DNA from: an uncultured Desulfobacter sp. | Lineage (GTDB): Bacteria; Desulfobacterota; Desulfobacteria; Desulfobacterales; Desulfobacteraceae | NCBI RefSeq assembly: GCF_963664415.1 | Contig: NZ_OY761443.1 | Location: 186,001-250,000, forward strand | DNA: 64,000 bases | Direction: 5' to 3' | Shown: positions 1 to 9,213 of the stretch, one piece after another | How the letters are laid out: the number at the start of each line of letters is the position of its first letter | Numbering within the stretch: the first letter of the stretch is position 1 | Program-made: the position numbers and the translations under genes | Notes under the pieces: model-generated | Told to the model about the DNA's origin: nothing | Databases searched by the model: none | What the model saw: only the letters and a program-made list of their open reading frames with translations

Positions 1-31
1 ATTCTGCAAATATCTCCGACAACGAGACCCG

Positions 32-655
32 TTAGTCAAACAGCGTAATATCTGCCGGTTCCTGCAGCTGTTCCTTAATCCGATTCCGTTTTCTTCGTTC
101 TGCTGCCACAAGGGAATTCATGGATGGCACGCGCTTTAAAAAAACTTCGCCCGTGGCCACATGGAAAAAAATTTTACGTGAATCATGGCCGCCAAAATCA
201 CGACTCAGGATCTCAATTTTTTCCGCCCGAAGAAAATTAACCACAAATTCGACATTTCTTGATCCCACAGTATTCTCCTTGGATACGGCCATCAACATAT
301 TCGCCCCACCAAAGGTCTTGGCAACCATTCTTTTTCGGTTTCCGCCCAGCCGCATGATAGCATTGATCAGCAACTCCATGGCATTTATGCCATAGCGGGC
401 TGAGGCATCATACTTATTAATATCCGGATTAGACGGCATAAGGATGTGATTCATACCACCGATTTTTTTTCCCGGATCATACAGACACACCGCGACACAT
501 GAACCCAGCACGGTATGTATGACAACATCCTGCCTGCTGGCAAAATATTCTCCAATGCCGATGGAGACCTGATTTACTGTCCGTTTAAATGGTCCGGCAC
601 TTTTTGAGTAGGGTGTCTGCAATTTTATCCAGTGGAAGAATGCTGTCGACAGCAT
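32..655 (-). CDS. cheD: Chemoreceptor glutamine deamidase CheD
   Basis: CheD deamidates specific glutamines on chemoreceptors and in many bacteria interacts with CheC/CheY-P. The LGSCVAV motif carries the catalytic Cys (about residue 53) and GGMNHILMP carries the catalytic His (about residue 70); a Thr precedes the LGSC. The protein is 207 aa, slightly long for the family (about 160-200). The ATG used here overlaps the cheB 3' end by 71 bp. The conserved domain begins only near residue 28, so a downstream non-ATG start is possible (a TTG lies about ten codons in). It is the last visible gene of the chemotaxis operon; the window edge lies 31 bp past its stop. The family assignment is firm; only the start is uncertain. 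Confidence 0.93.
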   Translation of the reverse strand: MLSTAFFHWIKLQTPYSKSAGPFKRTVNQVSIGIGEYFASRQDVVIHTVLGSCVAVCLYDPGKKIGGMNHILMPSNPDINKYDASARYGINAMELLINAIMRLGGNRKRMVAKTFGGANMLMAVSKENTVGSRNVEFVVNFLRAEKIEILSRDFGGHDSRKIFFHVATGEVFLKRVPSMNSLVAAERRKRNRIKEQLQEPADITLFD

Positions 656-1661
656 ACAATTTTATGGCCTCTTTGGGCATGCCAAACACCACACAGGAGG
701 CTTCATCCTGGGCAATGGTGTAGGCCCCGGCCTGTTTCATCTCCAACAGCCCTTTGGCACCGTCATCACCCATCCCGGTCATGATGACACCCAGGGCATT
801 TTTTCCGGCATACCTGGCAGCAGAACGAAAAAGAACATCCACAGAAGGCCTGTGGCGAGACACCAGAGGCCCCTCTCTTAGCTCAACATAATACCTGCTG
901 CCACTTCTTTTGAGCAACATGTGACGATTGCCCGGGGCGATAAGCACCTCGCCTGGTAAAACGGGGTCATTATTTTCGGCCTCCTTGACGGACACAAGGC
1001 AAATTTTATCCATCCGGCCAGCAAAAGCTTTGGTAAAATTGGCAGGCATATGCTGGACCACAAGCATACCGGGTGTATCATCGGGCAGCTGTTCAATAAG
1101 AAGCCTCAGCGCTTCTGTACCGCCGGTTGACGCACCAACGACAATAACTGTGTCCGTTGTTTTGTCCATGGATTTGCCCGACGGGCCCGGCAGTATAGCA
1201 TCTGCAGTCAATTTTGGAAAAACGTCAATGGATTTGCTATATTTGTGTGCTTTAACATTGACCAAGGCAGCCGCTCTAACCGCATCACAGATTCTTATTT
1301 TCGATTCTTCAAAAAATTTTTTTGTCCCCAGGTTCGGTTTTTCAATCACCTCTACAGCACCGTTCTCCAAGGCTGACAATGCAGTCTGACCACCCTGGTT
1401 GACCAGGGCAGAACAGATGATTACAGGAATGGGATGCTGGGTCATAATTCGTTTCAAAAAGCTAATCCCATCCATACGGGGCATTTCGACATCCAGTATA
1501 ATAACATCCGGCACTTCATTACGGATCTTTGAGGCTGCAATGATTGGATCCTGGGCCATGCCCATAATCTCAATTTCCGGATCAGAGGTAAGCACCTTGG
1601 ATAGCGCATGTCGAACTAGCGCGGAATCATCCACAATCAGTACTCTGATTTTTTTTCCCAT
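585..1661 (-). CDS. cheB: Protein-glutamate methylesterase/glutaminase CheB
   Basis: Response-regulator methylesterase that demethylates and deamidates chemoreceptors during adaptation. The N-terminal receiver domain has the acidic pair at residues 10-11 and the phospho-acceptor Asp57 in ILDVEMPRMDG. After a linker (about 125-170), the CheB catalytic domain shows GASTGG with Ser178, VVQHMP with His204 and GMGDDGAKG with Asp300. All three sit at a constant +14 offset from the E. coli triad (164/190/286). The length of 358 aa is normal. It lies 30 bp downstream of cheR and overlaps cheD, consistent with translational coupling in one operon. Confidence 0.97.
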   Translation of the reverse strand: MGKKIRVLIVDDSALVRHALSKVLTSDPEIEIMGMAQDPIIAASKIRNEVPDVIILDVEMPRMDGISFLKRIMTQHPIPVIICSALVNQGGQTALSALENGAVEVIEKPNLGTKKFFEESKIRICDAVRAAALVNVKAHKYSKSIDVFPKLTADAILPGPSGKSMDKTTDTVIVVGASTGGTEALRLLIEQLPDDTPGMLVVQHMPANFTKAFAGRMDKICLVSVKEAENNDPVLPGEVLIAPGNRHMLLKRSGSRYYVELREGPLVSRHRPSVDVLFRSAARYAGKNALGVIMTGMGDDGAKGLLEMKQAGAYTIAQDEASCVVFGMPKEAIKLYAVDSILPLDKIADTLLKKCRTI

Positions 1662-1691
1662 AATTACCTTCAGCTTTTATCGTTTTAACGA

Positions 1692-2543
1692 TTATTTACT
1701 TTTTTGATAGATCGTTGTTTGAATTGATTTTAAGGGAAGTTCAGCATGCTGGATAACTTCTGAATGTCCCATGAAAAGAAAGCCCCCCGGCTTTAAATGG
1801 GTTAACAGCCGATGCAGAATCTGATACTGGGTTTGCTTTTCAAAATAAATCATTACATTCCTGCAAAATATAATATCCATCTGTTCAATACCGGCATAAC
1901 GTTTATCCATTAAATTCAAACGAAGTAACCTGACCTTGGATCGAAGTTGAGGTACAATTCTAACCATATTTTTACTCCGGTCCTTGCTTCGCATTAGATA
2001 TTTTTTTCTCAGCGCCATGGGCACAGGCTCAATCTCCTCATGGGCGTATACTGCTTTTTGGGCAACATTCAACACCTCTGTGGAGACGTCCGAGCCCAAA
2101 ATACAAAAATCCATATTTTTGTGCTGACGGGCATATTCAGACAACACCATGGCCAAAGAATAGGGCTCATGACCCCGGGAGCAGGCAGCACTCCATATAT
2201 ACATTTTTTTTGATTCGCCTGTGGGTCCCGAAGAGAGCAATTCCGGCAATGCCGTTCTTTCCAGAAAAATAAATTGTTTGGATTCCCTGAAAAAATCCGT
2301 TTTATTGGTTGTGATTTGATTGATAAAAAAAGGCAGTTCATCTTCTTGCCCCCGGGGACTGAAAAGATAAGCACAGTACGCTTCATAAGAAGTTAAATTC
2401 AGAGCATTTAAGCGCTTACGCAAACGGGATTCAACCATACCACGTTTGGCATCCGGCATCTTGATACCCAATTCTGTATGGATATAGTTGCCTAATCGCC
2501 TGAAATCCGACATGGCAAGCGAAGGCATGGACAAAAAGCTCAT
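1692..2543 (-). CDS. cheR: Chemotaxis protein methyltransferase CheR
   Basis: SAM-dependent O-methyltransferase that methylates glutamates on chemoreceptors. An N-terminal helical domain (LGIKMPDAKRGMVESRLRKR) is followed by the Rossmann domain. Its SAM-binding stretch AACSRGHEPYSLAM corresponds to the family signature AA.S.GEEPYS, and IIFCRNVMIYF is the second hallmark. The 283-aa length is normal. No convincing Shine-Dalgarno precedes the first ATG, and an internal ATG at codon 11 (MSDFRRLG) is an alternative. It lies between cheW and cheB in the operon. Confidence 0.95.
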   Translation of the reverse strand: MSFLSMPSLAMSDFRRLGNYIHTELGIKMPDAKRGMVESRLRKRLNALNLTSYEAYCAYLFSPRGQEDELPFFINQITTNKTDFFRESKQFIFLERTALPELLSSGPTGESKKMYIWSAACSRGHEPYSLAMVLSEYARQHKNMDFCILGSDVSTEVLNVAQKAVYAHEEIEPVPMALRKKYLMRSKDRSKNMVRIVPQLRSKVRLLRLNLMDKRYAGIEQMDIIFCRNVMIYFEKQTQYQILHRLLTHLKPGGFLFMGHSEVIQHAELPLKSIQTTIYQKSK

Positions 2544-2583
2544 AATCTAACGACGTTGGGGTAAAAACAGCAACGCATCGTCC

Positions 2584-3117
2584 CTATTCATCATGTTCTT
2601 CCTGCTCACCCTCGGCCATTTCAGGCATGGGCATATCATCAGCAACCTGGACAATGGTAAGCTCCTCGGCAGAAAAAACTTTAGACGTTTCAAGAATGAT
2701 AATAAATTCTTCATCTTTTTTCCCCATACCTTTTATAAATTCAGTCTTAAGGCGGGTACCGATCCTGGGCGGCGGGTCTATCTGTTCAGGTTCAAAGCTT
2801 ATCACTTCTAAAACCGCATCTACCAGAATGCCAAGAACAGTTTCTTCGTCATCAAGAAACACCTCAATAATGACAATGCATGCTTCTTTTAGCGACGTTG
2901 CCTCCTTAAAACCGAATTTAAGCCTGAGATCTACCACCGGAACCACCCGGCCTCTCAAATTAATGACCCCACACATGAAATCGGGCATCTGGGGCACCTT
3001 AGTGATCTGGATAATGTCAAGCACCTCACGGACAGTTGTGATGTCCATGGCATAAATTTCATTATCCAGTTTAAATGTCAGGTACTGGCTTGTCTGGGTT
3101 ATGCCCTGTACACTCAT
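2584..3117 (-). CDS. cheW: Chemotaxis coupling protein CheW
   Basis: Scaffold protein that bridges CheA and chemoreceptors. One CheW-like beta-barrel domain spans nearly the whole protein, with the family signatures FMCGVINLRGRVVPVVDL and LGILVDAVLEV. The C-terminal tail is strongly acidic (DMPMPEMAEGEQEEHDE). The start at 3117 is chosen because GGGAG lies seven bases upstream. An ATG seven codons earlier, at 3138, overlaps the cheA stop in an ATGA arrangement and is the alternative. Position immediately after cheA supports its role in the same signalling complex. Confidence 0.95.
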   Translation of the reverse strand: MSVQGITQTSQYLTFKLDNEIYAMDITTVREVLDIIQITKVPQMPDFMCGVINLRGRVVPVVDLRLKFGFKEATSLKEACIVIIEVFLDDEETVLGILVDAVLEVISFEPEQIDPPPRIGTRLKTEFIKGMGKKDEEFIIILETSKVFSAEELTIVQVADDMPMPEMAEGEQEEHDE

Positions 3118-3134
3118 TAATTTTCTCCCATTTG

Positions 3135-5231
3135 TCATGCATCTTCCAGAAGAACATTGGTGTCTAAAATCAAAGCCACGGTGCCGTCCCCTAAAATGGT
3201 GGCCCCGGAAACGTTCTTAATGTTTTTGAAGGCCGGTCCCAAAGGTTTTATCACTGTCTGATGCCCCCCGATCACATGATCCACAACAAAACCAATACGA
3301 CTGTTATGAACATCAGTGATAACGACATGCTCTGTCTCCGGACGATGATCTGCCAAGTTAAAACGGTCCCGAAGGCGAATATAAGGCACCATATCCCCTC
3401 GAACATTTAAAATATTCCGGCCGTTAATCGTTTCGATCTCTTTACTTCTAATCTCAACACATTCTTCAACAGACATCAAAGGCAACACAAAAAAATCATT
3501 GTCAATGCGTACAAGCAGACCATTGATTATCGCAAGAGTTAAAGGAAGAATAAGCGTAACCTTAGTCCCTTCACCATAAACGCTGTCAATGTCAATACGC
3601 CCTCTTAGGGATTCAATGGTTTTTTTTACAACATCCATACCGACACCGCGGCCGGAAACATTTGTTATTTCATTGGCAGTGGAAAACCCAGGCGCAAATA
3701 TCTGGGAATATATCTTTTTGTCGGATAATTCTGCATTTTCATGAATCACCCCCTGTTCCACAGCTTTTTGACGGATGACCTCGGCATTTAGCCCTGCCCC
3801 GTCATCCTGAATCGAAATCACCACATTGGTCCCCTTGTGGGTTGCAGACAGGACGATGGTCCCTTTTCGGGGTTTCCCTTTCTGCTCTCTGACCTCAAGG
3901 GGTTCCACACCATGATCAAGACTGTTGCGGATCAGATGCACTAAAGGCTCATCAAGACGTTCCAGAACGGTTTTATCAAGTTCGGTTTCCGCCCCCCTGG
4001 TCACAAGTTCAACCTCCTTGTTGAGCTGAGAGGATAAATCCCGCACCAAGCGCCTGAATTTATTAAATATGGTACCGATGGGCATCATCCTTATGTTAAG
4101 CACACTGTCCCGAAGTTCACCTGTCAGGCGCTCAATTTCCTCCACGGATTCACCTAATTCAGCATCATCCCTGTCAGATGCCACCTGGGTCAGTCGAGCC
4201 TGGCTGATAACCAATTCGCCCACCAGATTGATCAGCTTGTCAAGCCTGTCTGAGGGTACACGCACGGTTGATGCGGCAGATGATTTATGCATTTTAGTAA
4301 CAACCGTCTGCTCTGCTAACGCAGACTTAAGCTTCTCTTTAGAAAGCGCACCGGATTCGACCAGCCGCTCACCAATTTTTTTATGGGCATCGAATTCATC
4401 ATCCAGGGTTTTTCGATCAATGTCACCCCGCTCGACAAGAATATCACCCAGGCGCGGTGCAGACACATCCTGGGATCTGGGGACCTTCTCTTCGACAGTT
4501 TCAATGACGATTTCGCAGTTATCCTCCACAAATATAAAAACATCCCTGACGGCATTGACACTTTTGGTGGTCGTTAGAATAATATCCCAGAATAAATAAC
4601 ATGACTCGGGAGAAAGCGTTTCAAGATCAGGTACTTTTTCCGTCTGGGCCACAATGCTGCACTCCCCCATATCAGCAAGATCGTAAAGCAGCATAAGCGG
4701 ATCCATACCGGAGGAAAACATATCAGCGTCAGGTAAAAATCGTATACGATACACCACCTCGTTTTGCAGTTCACCTGCAACCGGCACAAAGACTTCTCCC
4801 CGTGTCTCTTTTGAAACTTCTTCGGCCGGAGATTCAGTGCCGTCGGAAGAAAGCAGTGCCTCAAGACCATCAATGATTTTTTCACCTTCCAGGGGATCTA
4901 CAGGCGGACCATCGTCGTTCGCCTCGGCAAGCATGGCTGTAATGCGATCCCGTGAGGCCAGAATAAGATCGATCAGTGCCTTGGTGACAGGAACAGTTCC
5001 ATTTCGAACATTATCCAAAACGGTTTCAACATGATGGGCAAACTCGGAGATGGCATCGAATCCGAACATGGCCCCGGAGCCCTTGATGGTATGCATGGCG
5101 CGAAACAGTCTGTTCACCGGTTCCTGATCCCCAGGATTTTCTTCAATATCCAGAACCGAATCTTCAACGCCTGAAAGAAGTTCTTCCGCTTCCAGGCAGA
5201 ACGCTTCAATGAATCTGCCGGATTCATTCAT
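3135..5231 (-). CDS. cheA: Chemotaxis histidine kinase CheA
   Basis: Kinase that phosphorylates CheY and CheB in response to receptor signals. Domains in order: HPt (phospho-His47 in AMHTIKGSG); a central region (about 150-245) containing YRIRFLPDADMF; two tandem short repeats LGDILVERGDI and IGERLVESGAL (about 260-310); the dimerisation domain from about 325 (SDRLDKLINLVGELV); a HATPase domain with N (HLIRNSLDHGVE), G1 (DDGAGL) and G2 (GRGVGMDVV) boxes; and a C-terminal CheW-like domain. At 698 aa it is typical. The paired LG..LVE.G repeats resemble the MshEN/GspE N-terminal motif and are an addition to the textbook architecture. It lies in the operon between cheY and cheW. Confidence 0.97.
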   Translation of the reverse strand: MNESGRFIEAFCLEAEELLSGVEDSVLDIEENPGDQEPVNRLFRAMHTIKGSGAMFGFDAISEFAHHVETVLDNVRNGTVPVTKALIDLILASRDRITAMLAEANDDGPPVDPLEGEKIIDGLEALLSSDGTESPAEEVSKETRGEVFVPVAGELQNEVVYRIRFLPDADMFSSGMDPLMLLYDLADMGECSIVAQTEKVPDLETLSPESCYLFWDIILTTTKSVNAVRDVFIFVEDNCEIVIETVEEKVPRSQDVSAPRLGDILVERGDIDRKTLDDEFDAHKKIGERLVESGALSKEKLKSALAEQTVVTKMHKSSAASTVRVPSDRLDKLINLVGELVISQARLTQVASDRDDAELGESVEEIERLTGELRDSVLNIRMMPIGTIFNKFRRLVRDLSSQLNKEVELVTRGAETELDKTVLERLDEPLVHLIRNSLDHGVEPLEVREQKGKPRKGTIVLSATHKGTNVVISIQDDGAGLNAEVIRQKAVEQGVIHENAELSDKKIYSQIFAPGFSTANEITNVSGRGVGMDVVKKTIESLRGRIDIDSVYGEGTKVTLILPLTLAIINGLLVRIDNDFFVLPLMSVEECVEIRSKEIETINGRNILNVRGDMVPYIRLRDRFNLADHRPETEHVVITDVHNSRIGFVVDHVIGGHQTVIKPLGPAFKNIKNVSGATILGDGTVALILDTNVLLEDA

Positions 5232-5292
5232 AGGCTACTTCCTGTGAAATACATGTTCAAGACAAAACTTGTCTTTTTTAATTTGGATAGAA

Positions 5293-5658
5293 TTATCGAA
5301 GAACTTTCTTTACTACAGCAAGCAACTGTTCGGGTTTAAACGGTTTCACAATCCATCCCGTAGCCCCGGCAGCCTTGCCTTTTTGTTTCATTTCCGTCTC
5401 AGATTCGGTTGTCAGCATAATAATAGGGACAAACTTAAATTTTGGTATGGACCGAACCCATTCAATCAACTCCAACCCGTTCTTGTTGGGCATATTTAGA
5501 TCAGTCAACAGCATATTAATGTCCATACCGGCAAGTTTATCGACCGCATCCTGCCCATCCACAGCTTCAACGACCTCATAACCGACCTGATTTAATGTAA
5601 AACTAACCATCTGCCTTATACTGGTCGAATCATCCACCGTCATAATGACCTTTGCCAT
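5293..5658 (-). CDS. cheY: CheY-type single-domain response regulator
   Basis: Stand-alone 121-aa receiver domain that carries the signal from CheA to the flagellar motor or another output. Acidic residues at 9-10, phospho-acceptor Asp53 in LLTDLNMPNKNG, the Thr of MLTT and the Lys of VKPFKPEQL are all present, so the phosphorylation site is intact. There is no output domain. It lies three bases downstream of the STAS gene and 61 bp upstream of cheA, so it is the second gene of the operon. Confidence 0.95.
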   Translation of the reverse strand: MAKVIMTVDDSTSIRQMVSFTLNQVGYEVVEAVDGQDAVDKLAGMDINMLLTDLNMPNKNGLELIEWVRSIPKFKFVPIIMLTTESETEMKQKGKAAGATGWIVKPFKPEQLLAVVKKVLR

Positions 5659-5661
5659 GCC

Positions 5662-5976
5662 TTAAGCCTCCTCAGAGATACGGTGAAAGTTTTCCGCCTC
5701 AAGTCCCAAAGCGATTATCGCATCCAGAATCGACTGAGAGTTACCTGTAATATTAAATGTTTTATTTAACTTTTCAGCGGTTTTCCCGGCTGATAACAGA
5801 AGCTGAAGCCCCAATGTATCACACTCGGTTACGCCATTAATATCTACAATAATCCCATTATAATTTGCAAACCCCGTCAACAAAGAATCTTTAAGATCTT
5901 TTACTTCGTAGGCAGATAAAGCGCCCTCAATTCTCATTACCAGGTTGCCGTCCTTCTCATAATTCTTGGAAACCAT
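5662..5976 (-). CDS. STAS-domain protein of the chemotaxis operon
   Basis: A 104-aa single STAS domain (anti-sigma-factor-antagonist fold). The conserved stretch around VTECDTLGLQLLLSA matches the phosphorylation-loop region of such proteins; the residue following Asp is Thr rather than the usual Ser, which could still be phosphorylated. STAS proteins of this type often head deltaproteobacterial chemotaxis operons, but their exact role there is not established. A good ribosome-binding site (AAGGAG) precedes the ATG. It is the first gene of the minus-strand operon, and the promoter must lie in 5977-6401. Confidence 0.88.
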   Translation of the reverse strand: MVSKNYEKDGNLVMRIEGALSAYEVKDLKDSLLTGFANYNGIIVDINGVTECDTLGLQLLLSAGKTAEKLNKTFNITGNSQSILDAIIALGLEAENFHRISEEA

Positions 5977-6153
5977 GTGTACTCCTTATCTGATTCACGG
6001 ATATTTAGACTGCGAAATGATGTTTATTAAATTATCTATATCATTCTAAAGATATAATTTCCATTAAAATTCAAAGTACCTGATTCCAGGTTGACAATAG
6101 AAGCTACGTACAGATATAATTTTAGTATTTCAACCGTATGATCTTAATTTTAC

Positions 6154-6246
6154 ATGAAAGTTCCAATAAATTGTTAATTACTTTCATGCTTTGTTGTGGG
6201 CTGAACCTCGGTGTTAATAGACCAGGTCAGCCCATGGCTGTTATTA
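6154..6246 (-). repeat. Dispersed repeat family A, copy 1 (reverse orientation)
   Basis: About 93 bp within the 425-bp divergent spacer between the STAS gene and the MCP gene. Read on the minus strand it begins with AACAGCCATGGGCTGACC, passes a CCACAACAAA-like motif and ends in a hairpin with ATGAAAGT and ACTTTCAT arms. The same layout recurs at 11874-12061, 24478, 40186 and 43087. The rest of the spacer is AT-rich and must hold both promoters; nothing more specific could be assigned there. Confidence 0.8.
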
Positions 6247-6401
6247 AAAACAGCACCGCGTTACGAACAGGCAGTTACGAAAAAAATTTATCCATACGAA
6301 ACTTAAAAAAGTTGATGGATGAAATCATAGTCACATTTTCCATAAATCGCTTCACGCCATAATTTTGCGCAGGCGCAATATCTATAACAAAGGGGGATGA
6401 G

Positions 6402-8636
6402 ATGCATTTTAAAAACTTTAAAATAAAAATAAAAATTATAATGATTGTTATTATGGCAATCATTATTTCAGTGAGCACTGTCGGTGGGTATGCACTTTAC
6501 AGTTCAATCCACCAGGTCGACAAAAATATTTTGGCCTTTGAAGAACAGGTTATGGGTGAAGCCAGACAAAAGCTTGTAGACTTGGTGGATTCCGTCTACA
6601 CCATGATTGTAAAGGTGCATAGCCAAGCAGTTAGTATGAAAGATATAAAAAGCAGATATGGTGTAGAATTAAAAAATCTTGTGGGCGTTGTCTATGATAT
6701 AACCAGCCGAGCGTATACACAAGCCCGGACAGCCTCTTCTGATATCGACCATCAAAGCATGGAAGCAGTCCAAAAAAAAATTGCGTCCGAAATCGAAGCG
6801 TTGCGCTATGATAAGGACAACTACTTCTGGATAAATGACACATACCCCAAAATGGTTATGCATCCAACAGTACCGGCTTTGAACGGAAAAGACATCTCAC
6901 GGTATACCAAAAACGGAAAAATTATTATGGCCGAGGGAACCGATATCCCCATGTTTGAGGAGATGGCTCGCCTATGCAAAAAAGCCGGAGAAGGATATGT
7001 CAGTTATGTATGGCCCTCCCCGGATAACAACTGGAAATGGATAAGAAAACTGTCCTATGTCCGTTACTTCAAGCCATGGAACTGGATCATCGGAACCGGT
7101 GTATATCTTGACAAAACCGAAACAGACGCACAAAAGATAGCCATGAACATCGTTTCTGATATGCAATATGGGGACAATGATTACTTTTACATCATGGACA
7201 CCCAGGGCAATATTCTGGCCCATTTGAACCAGGAAACCATCGGCAAAAACCTGATGAACAAAAAAGATTCCTCAGGCAGATTTATATTCAAAGAAATCAT
7301 TGAAACGGCCAAATCGGACGGTCGAGGCCATATAAACTATAACTGGCCCCAAATCGGATCAAAAAATGATAAACCCAAAATCGGATATTTCAGATACTTC
7401 AAACCCTGGGACTGGATTGTCGTCACAGGCGTATATATTGACGGGGTCCAAACCCAAATAGCGGAAAAAAGAAAACAGCTTGATACGATGATCCAAAAAC
7501 AGATTCTGTTCACGGCCGTGACCATTGCCATACTCATATTCGTTGCCTTCTTTTTGGTTAGATTTGTGACCAGAAAATACATTGAACTGCCCCTTTCCCA
7601 AGGCGTTGATGTGGCCAACGAACTTGCCCAGGGAAACCTGGACCTGAATATTGAATCCAGCAGCGAAGATGAGATAGGACATCTTCAAAAGGCGATGAAG
7701 CATATGGTCATATCGTTTACAAAAATTGTCGATGAGGTCAAAAGTGCCGCCAGCAACGTTGCGGCAGGCAGCGAAGAACTCAGCGCCACCGCTGAACAGT
7801 TATCACAGGGTGCGACAGAACAGGCGGCATCTGCAGAACAGGCCTCAGCCGCCATGGAAGAAATGTCCGGTAATATAAAACAAAACGCAGATAATGCCCG
7901 GCAAACTGAACAATTGGCTGTCCAGGCCGCTGAAGATGCTGAGGAGGGAGGTCAGGCCGTGCTCCAAACCGTTGTGGCCATGAGAGAAATTGCAGACAAA
8001 ATTCTTATCATAGAGGAAATTGCAAGACAGACCAACATGCTCGCGTTAAACGCAGCCATTGAGGCGGCCCGTGCCGGGGAACACGGCAAGGGATTTGCCG
8101 TGGTTGCAGATGCGGTCAGAAAGCTTGCCGAACGTAGCCAGGCTGCGGCCAGTGAAATCAGCACACTGTCAACATTAAGTGTTGAAATTGCTGAAAATGC
8201 GGGTGAAATGCTCAAAAAAATTGTTCCGGATATCCGCAAAACCTCGGAACTGGTTCAAGAAATCAATGCAGCATCTATGGAACAGAGCACAGGTGCAGAC
8301 CAGATAAACACAGCCCTGCAACAGCTTGATCAAATTATCCAGCAAAATGCCGGTTCTTCCGAAGAGATGTCCTCCACCGCAGAAGAGCTTTTTGCCCAGG
8401 CAGAACAGTTACAACAGGCGATCGCCTACTTCAAGGTTAACAAAATAGAACCCCGGGGGCTTACGCGGCAACAGGAACATCCCCCCTCCAGGGCAGAATT
8501 GACAAACGATGGTCGGGAAAGCCATGATGCAACAGCCATAGCTATTACCAATAGCCAGGATACACGGGGGCAGGTTCGGGGTGTTGTACTGGATATGGGG
8601 GAGGATTCACTGGATGACGAATTTGAAAAATATTAG
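6402..8636 (+). CDS. Methyl-accepting chemotaxis protein with two Cache modules
   Basis: Transmembrane chemoreceptor of 744 aa. TM1 is at about residues 10-32. The periplasmic region holds two successive Cache_2-type modules: each has a YF(W/Y)I.D core and ends in R.FKPW.WI(I/V).(T)GVY (about 110-230 and 255-350). TM2 is at about 360-382, followed by a HAMP domain (about 383-440). The signalling domain has the highly conserved hairpin tip EIARQTNMLALNAAIEAARAG. There is no C-terminal NWETF-type pentapeptide. A strong RBS (AAGGGGG) precedes the ATG. It is divergent from the che operon and probably feeds CheA/CheW of this cluster. The ligand cannot be predicted; Cache_2 modules commonly bind small organic acids. 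Confidence 0.95.
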   Translation: MHFKNFKIKIKIIMIVIMAIIISVSTVGGYALYSSIHQVDKNILAFEEQVMGEARQKLVDLVDSVYTMIVKVHSQAVSMKDIKSRYGVELKNLVGVVYDITSRAYTQARTASSDIDHQSMEAVQKKIASEIEALRYDKDNYFWINDTYPKMVMHPTVPALNGKDISRYTKNGKIIMAEGTDIPMFEEMARLCKKAGEGYVSYVWPSPDNNWKWIRKLSYVRYFKPWNWIIGTGVYLDKTETDAQKIAMNIVSDMQYGDNDYFYIMDTQGNILAHLNQETIGKNLMNKKDSSGRFIFKEIIETAKSDGRGHINYNWPQIGSKNDKPKIGYFRYFKPWDWIVVTGVYIDGVQTQIAEKRKQLDTMIQKQILFTAVTIAILIFVAFFLVRFVTRKYIELPLSQGVDVANELAQGNLDLNIESSSEDEIGHLQKAMKHMVISFTKIVDEVKSAASNVAAGSEELSATAEQLSQGATEQAASAEQASAAMEEMSGNIKQNADNARQTEQLAVQAAEDAEEGGQAVLQTVVAMREIADKILIIEEIARQTNMLALNAAIEAARAGEHGKGFAVVADAVRKLAERSQAAASEISTLSTLSVEIAENAGEMLKKIVPDIRKTSELVQEINAASMEQSTGADQINTALQQLDQIIQQNAGSSEEMSSTAEELFAQAEQLQQAIAYFKVNKIEPRGLTRQQEHPPSRAELTNDGRESHDATAIAITNSQDTRGQVRGVVLDMGEDSLDDEFEKY

Positions 8637-8813
8637 ACTTGAATCATAGTCCGCGCAAAACATGATAAAAAAAGCCGCTTGAAGGAAAAAACACACGAAA
8701 AAATCTTTTTTTTGGGATTTAGAATATCTATTTTTGTTTAATATGTGCTGGAAATGCAGCCTAAAAATCGGGCATATGTACCTTGATTTTGTGGCAGGTT
8801 TCCATCTAATTGC

Positions 8814-8841
8814 TTGACTCTTTTGAAAAACCGATTAAGAT
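8814..8841 (+). promoter_or_regulatory. Sigma-70-type promoter of the IHF/HU-like gene
   Basis: TTGACT (8814-8819) and TAAGAT (8836-8841) are separated by 16 bp. They sit about 50 bp upstream of the TTG start at 8891, in a 254-bp spacer with no other recognised feature. Assigned by consensus match only. Confidence 0.6.
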
Positions 8842-8890
8842 AACCCCAGTCCCGGTTCATTCAATCTAAACTAAAGAAAAGGCTACAATT

Positions 8891-9178
8891 TTGACCTGTA
8901 CCAAATCTACACTCATCGAAAAAATTTCAGAGACCTTTGATCAAAACCCATCCCAGTCCAAAGAGGTACTTGAAATCCTGATTGAAATCATGAAGTCTAC
9001 TCTGGCTTCGGGCGAAGATATTATGATTTCCGGATTCGGAAAATTTCAGGTGATAGAAAAATCACCAAGAAAGGGAAGAAACCCGGCTACAGGGGATGCC
9101 ATGATCCTTGAAAAAAGACGGGTTGTGACATTCAAATGTGCAGGCAAACTTAAAAACAAAATAAATAAAGAAACCTAA
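8891..9178 (+). CDS. IHF/HU-family DNA-binding protein
   Basis: Small nucleoid-associated DNA-bending protein of 95 aa. It shows the family beta-arm signature GRNPATGD and the preceding ISGFGKFQV core, closest to IHF-alpha-like proteins. The start is TTG with AAAGAAAAGG placed about eight bases upstream; no in-frame ATG allows the complete N-terminal helix. It is monocistronic: promoter upstream at 8814, and a partial family-A repeat directly after the stop. It is not possible to tell IHF-alpha from a divergent HU by sequence reading alone. Confidence 0.92.
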   Translation: MTCTKSTLIEKISETFDQNPSQSKEVLEILIEIMKSTLASGEDIMISGFGKFQVIEKSPRKGRNPATGDAMILEKRRVVTFKCAGKLKNKINKET

Positions 9179-9179
9179 C

Positions 9180-9213
9180 CACAGCCATGGACTGACCCGA
9201 TATATCAATGCCA
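9180..9213 (+). repeat. Family A repeat, partial (head only)
   Basis: About 33 bp matching the palindromic head of family A (ACAGCCATGGACTGACC followed by TATATCAA). It lies between the stop of the IHF-like gene and the stop of the convergent helicase gene. The hairpin tail is absent. Confidence 0.55.
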
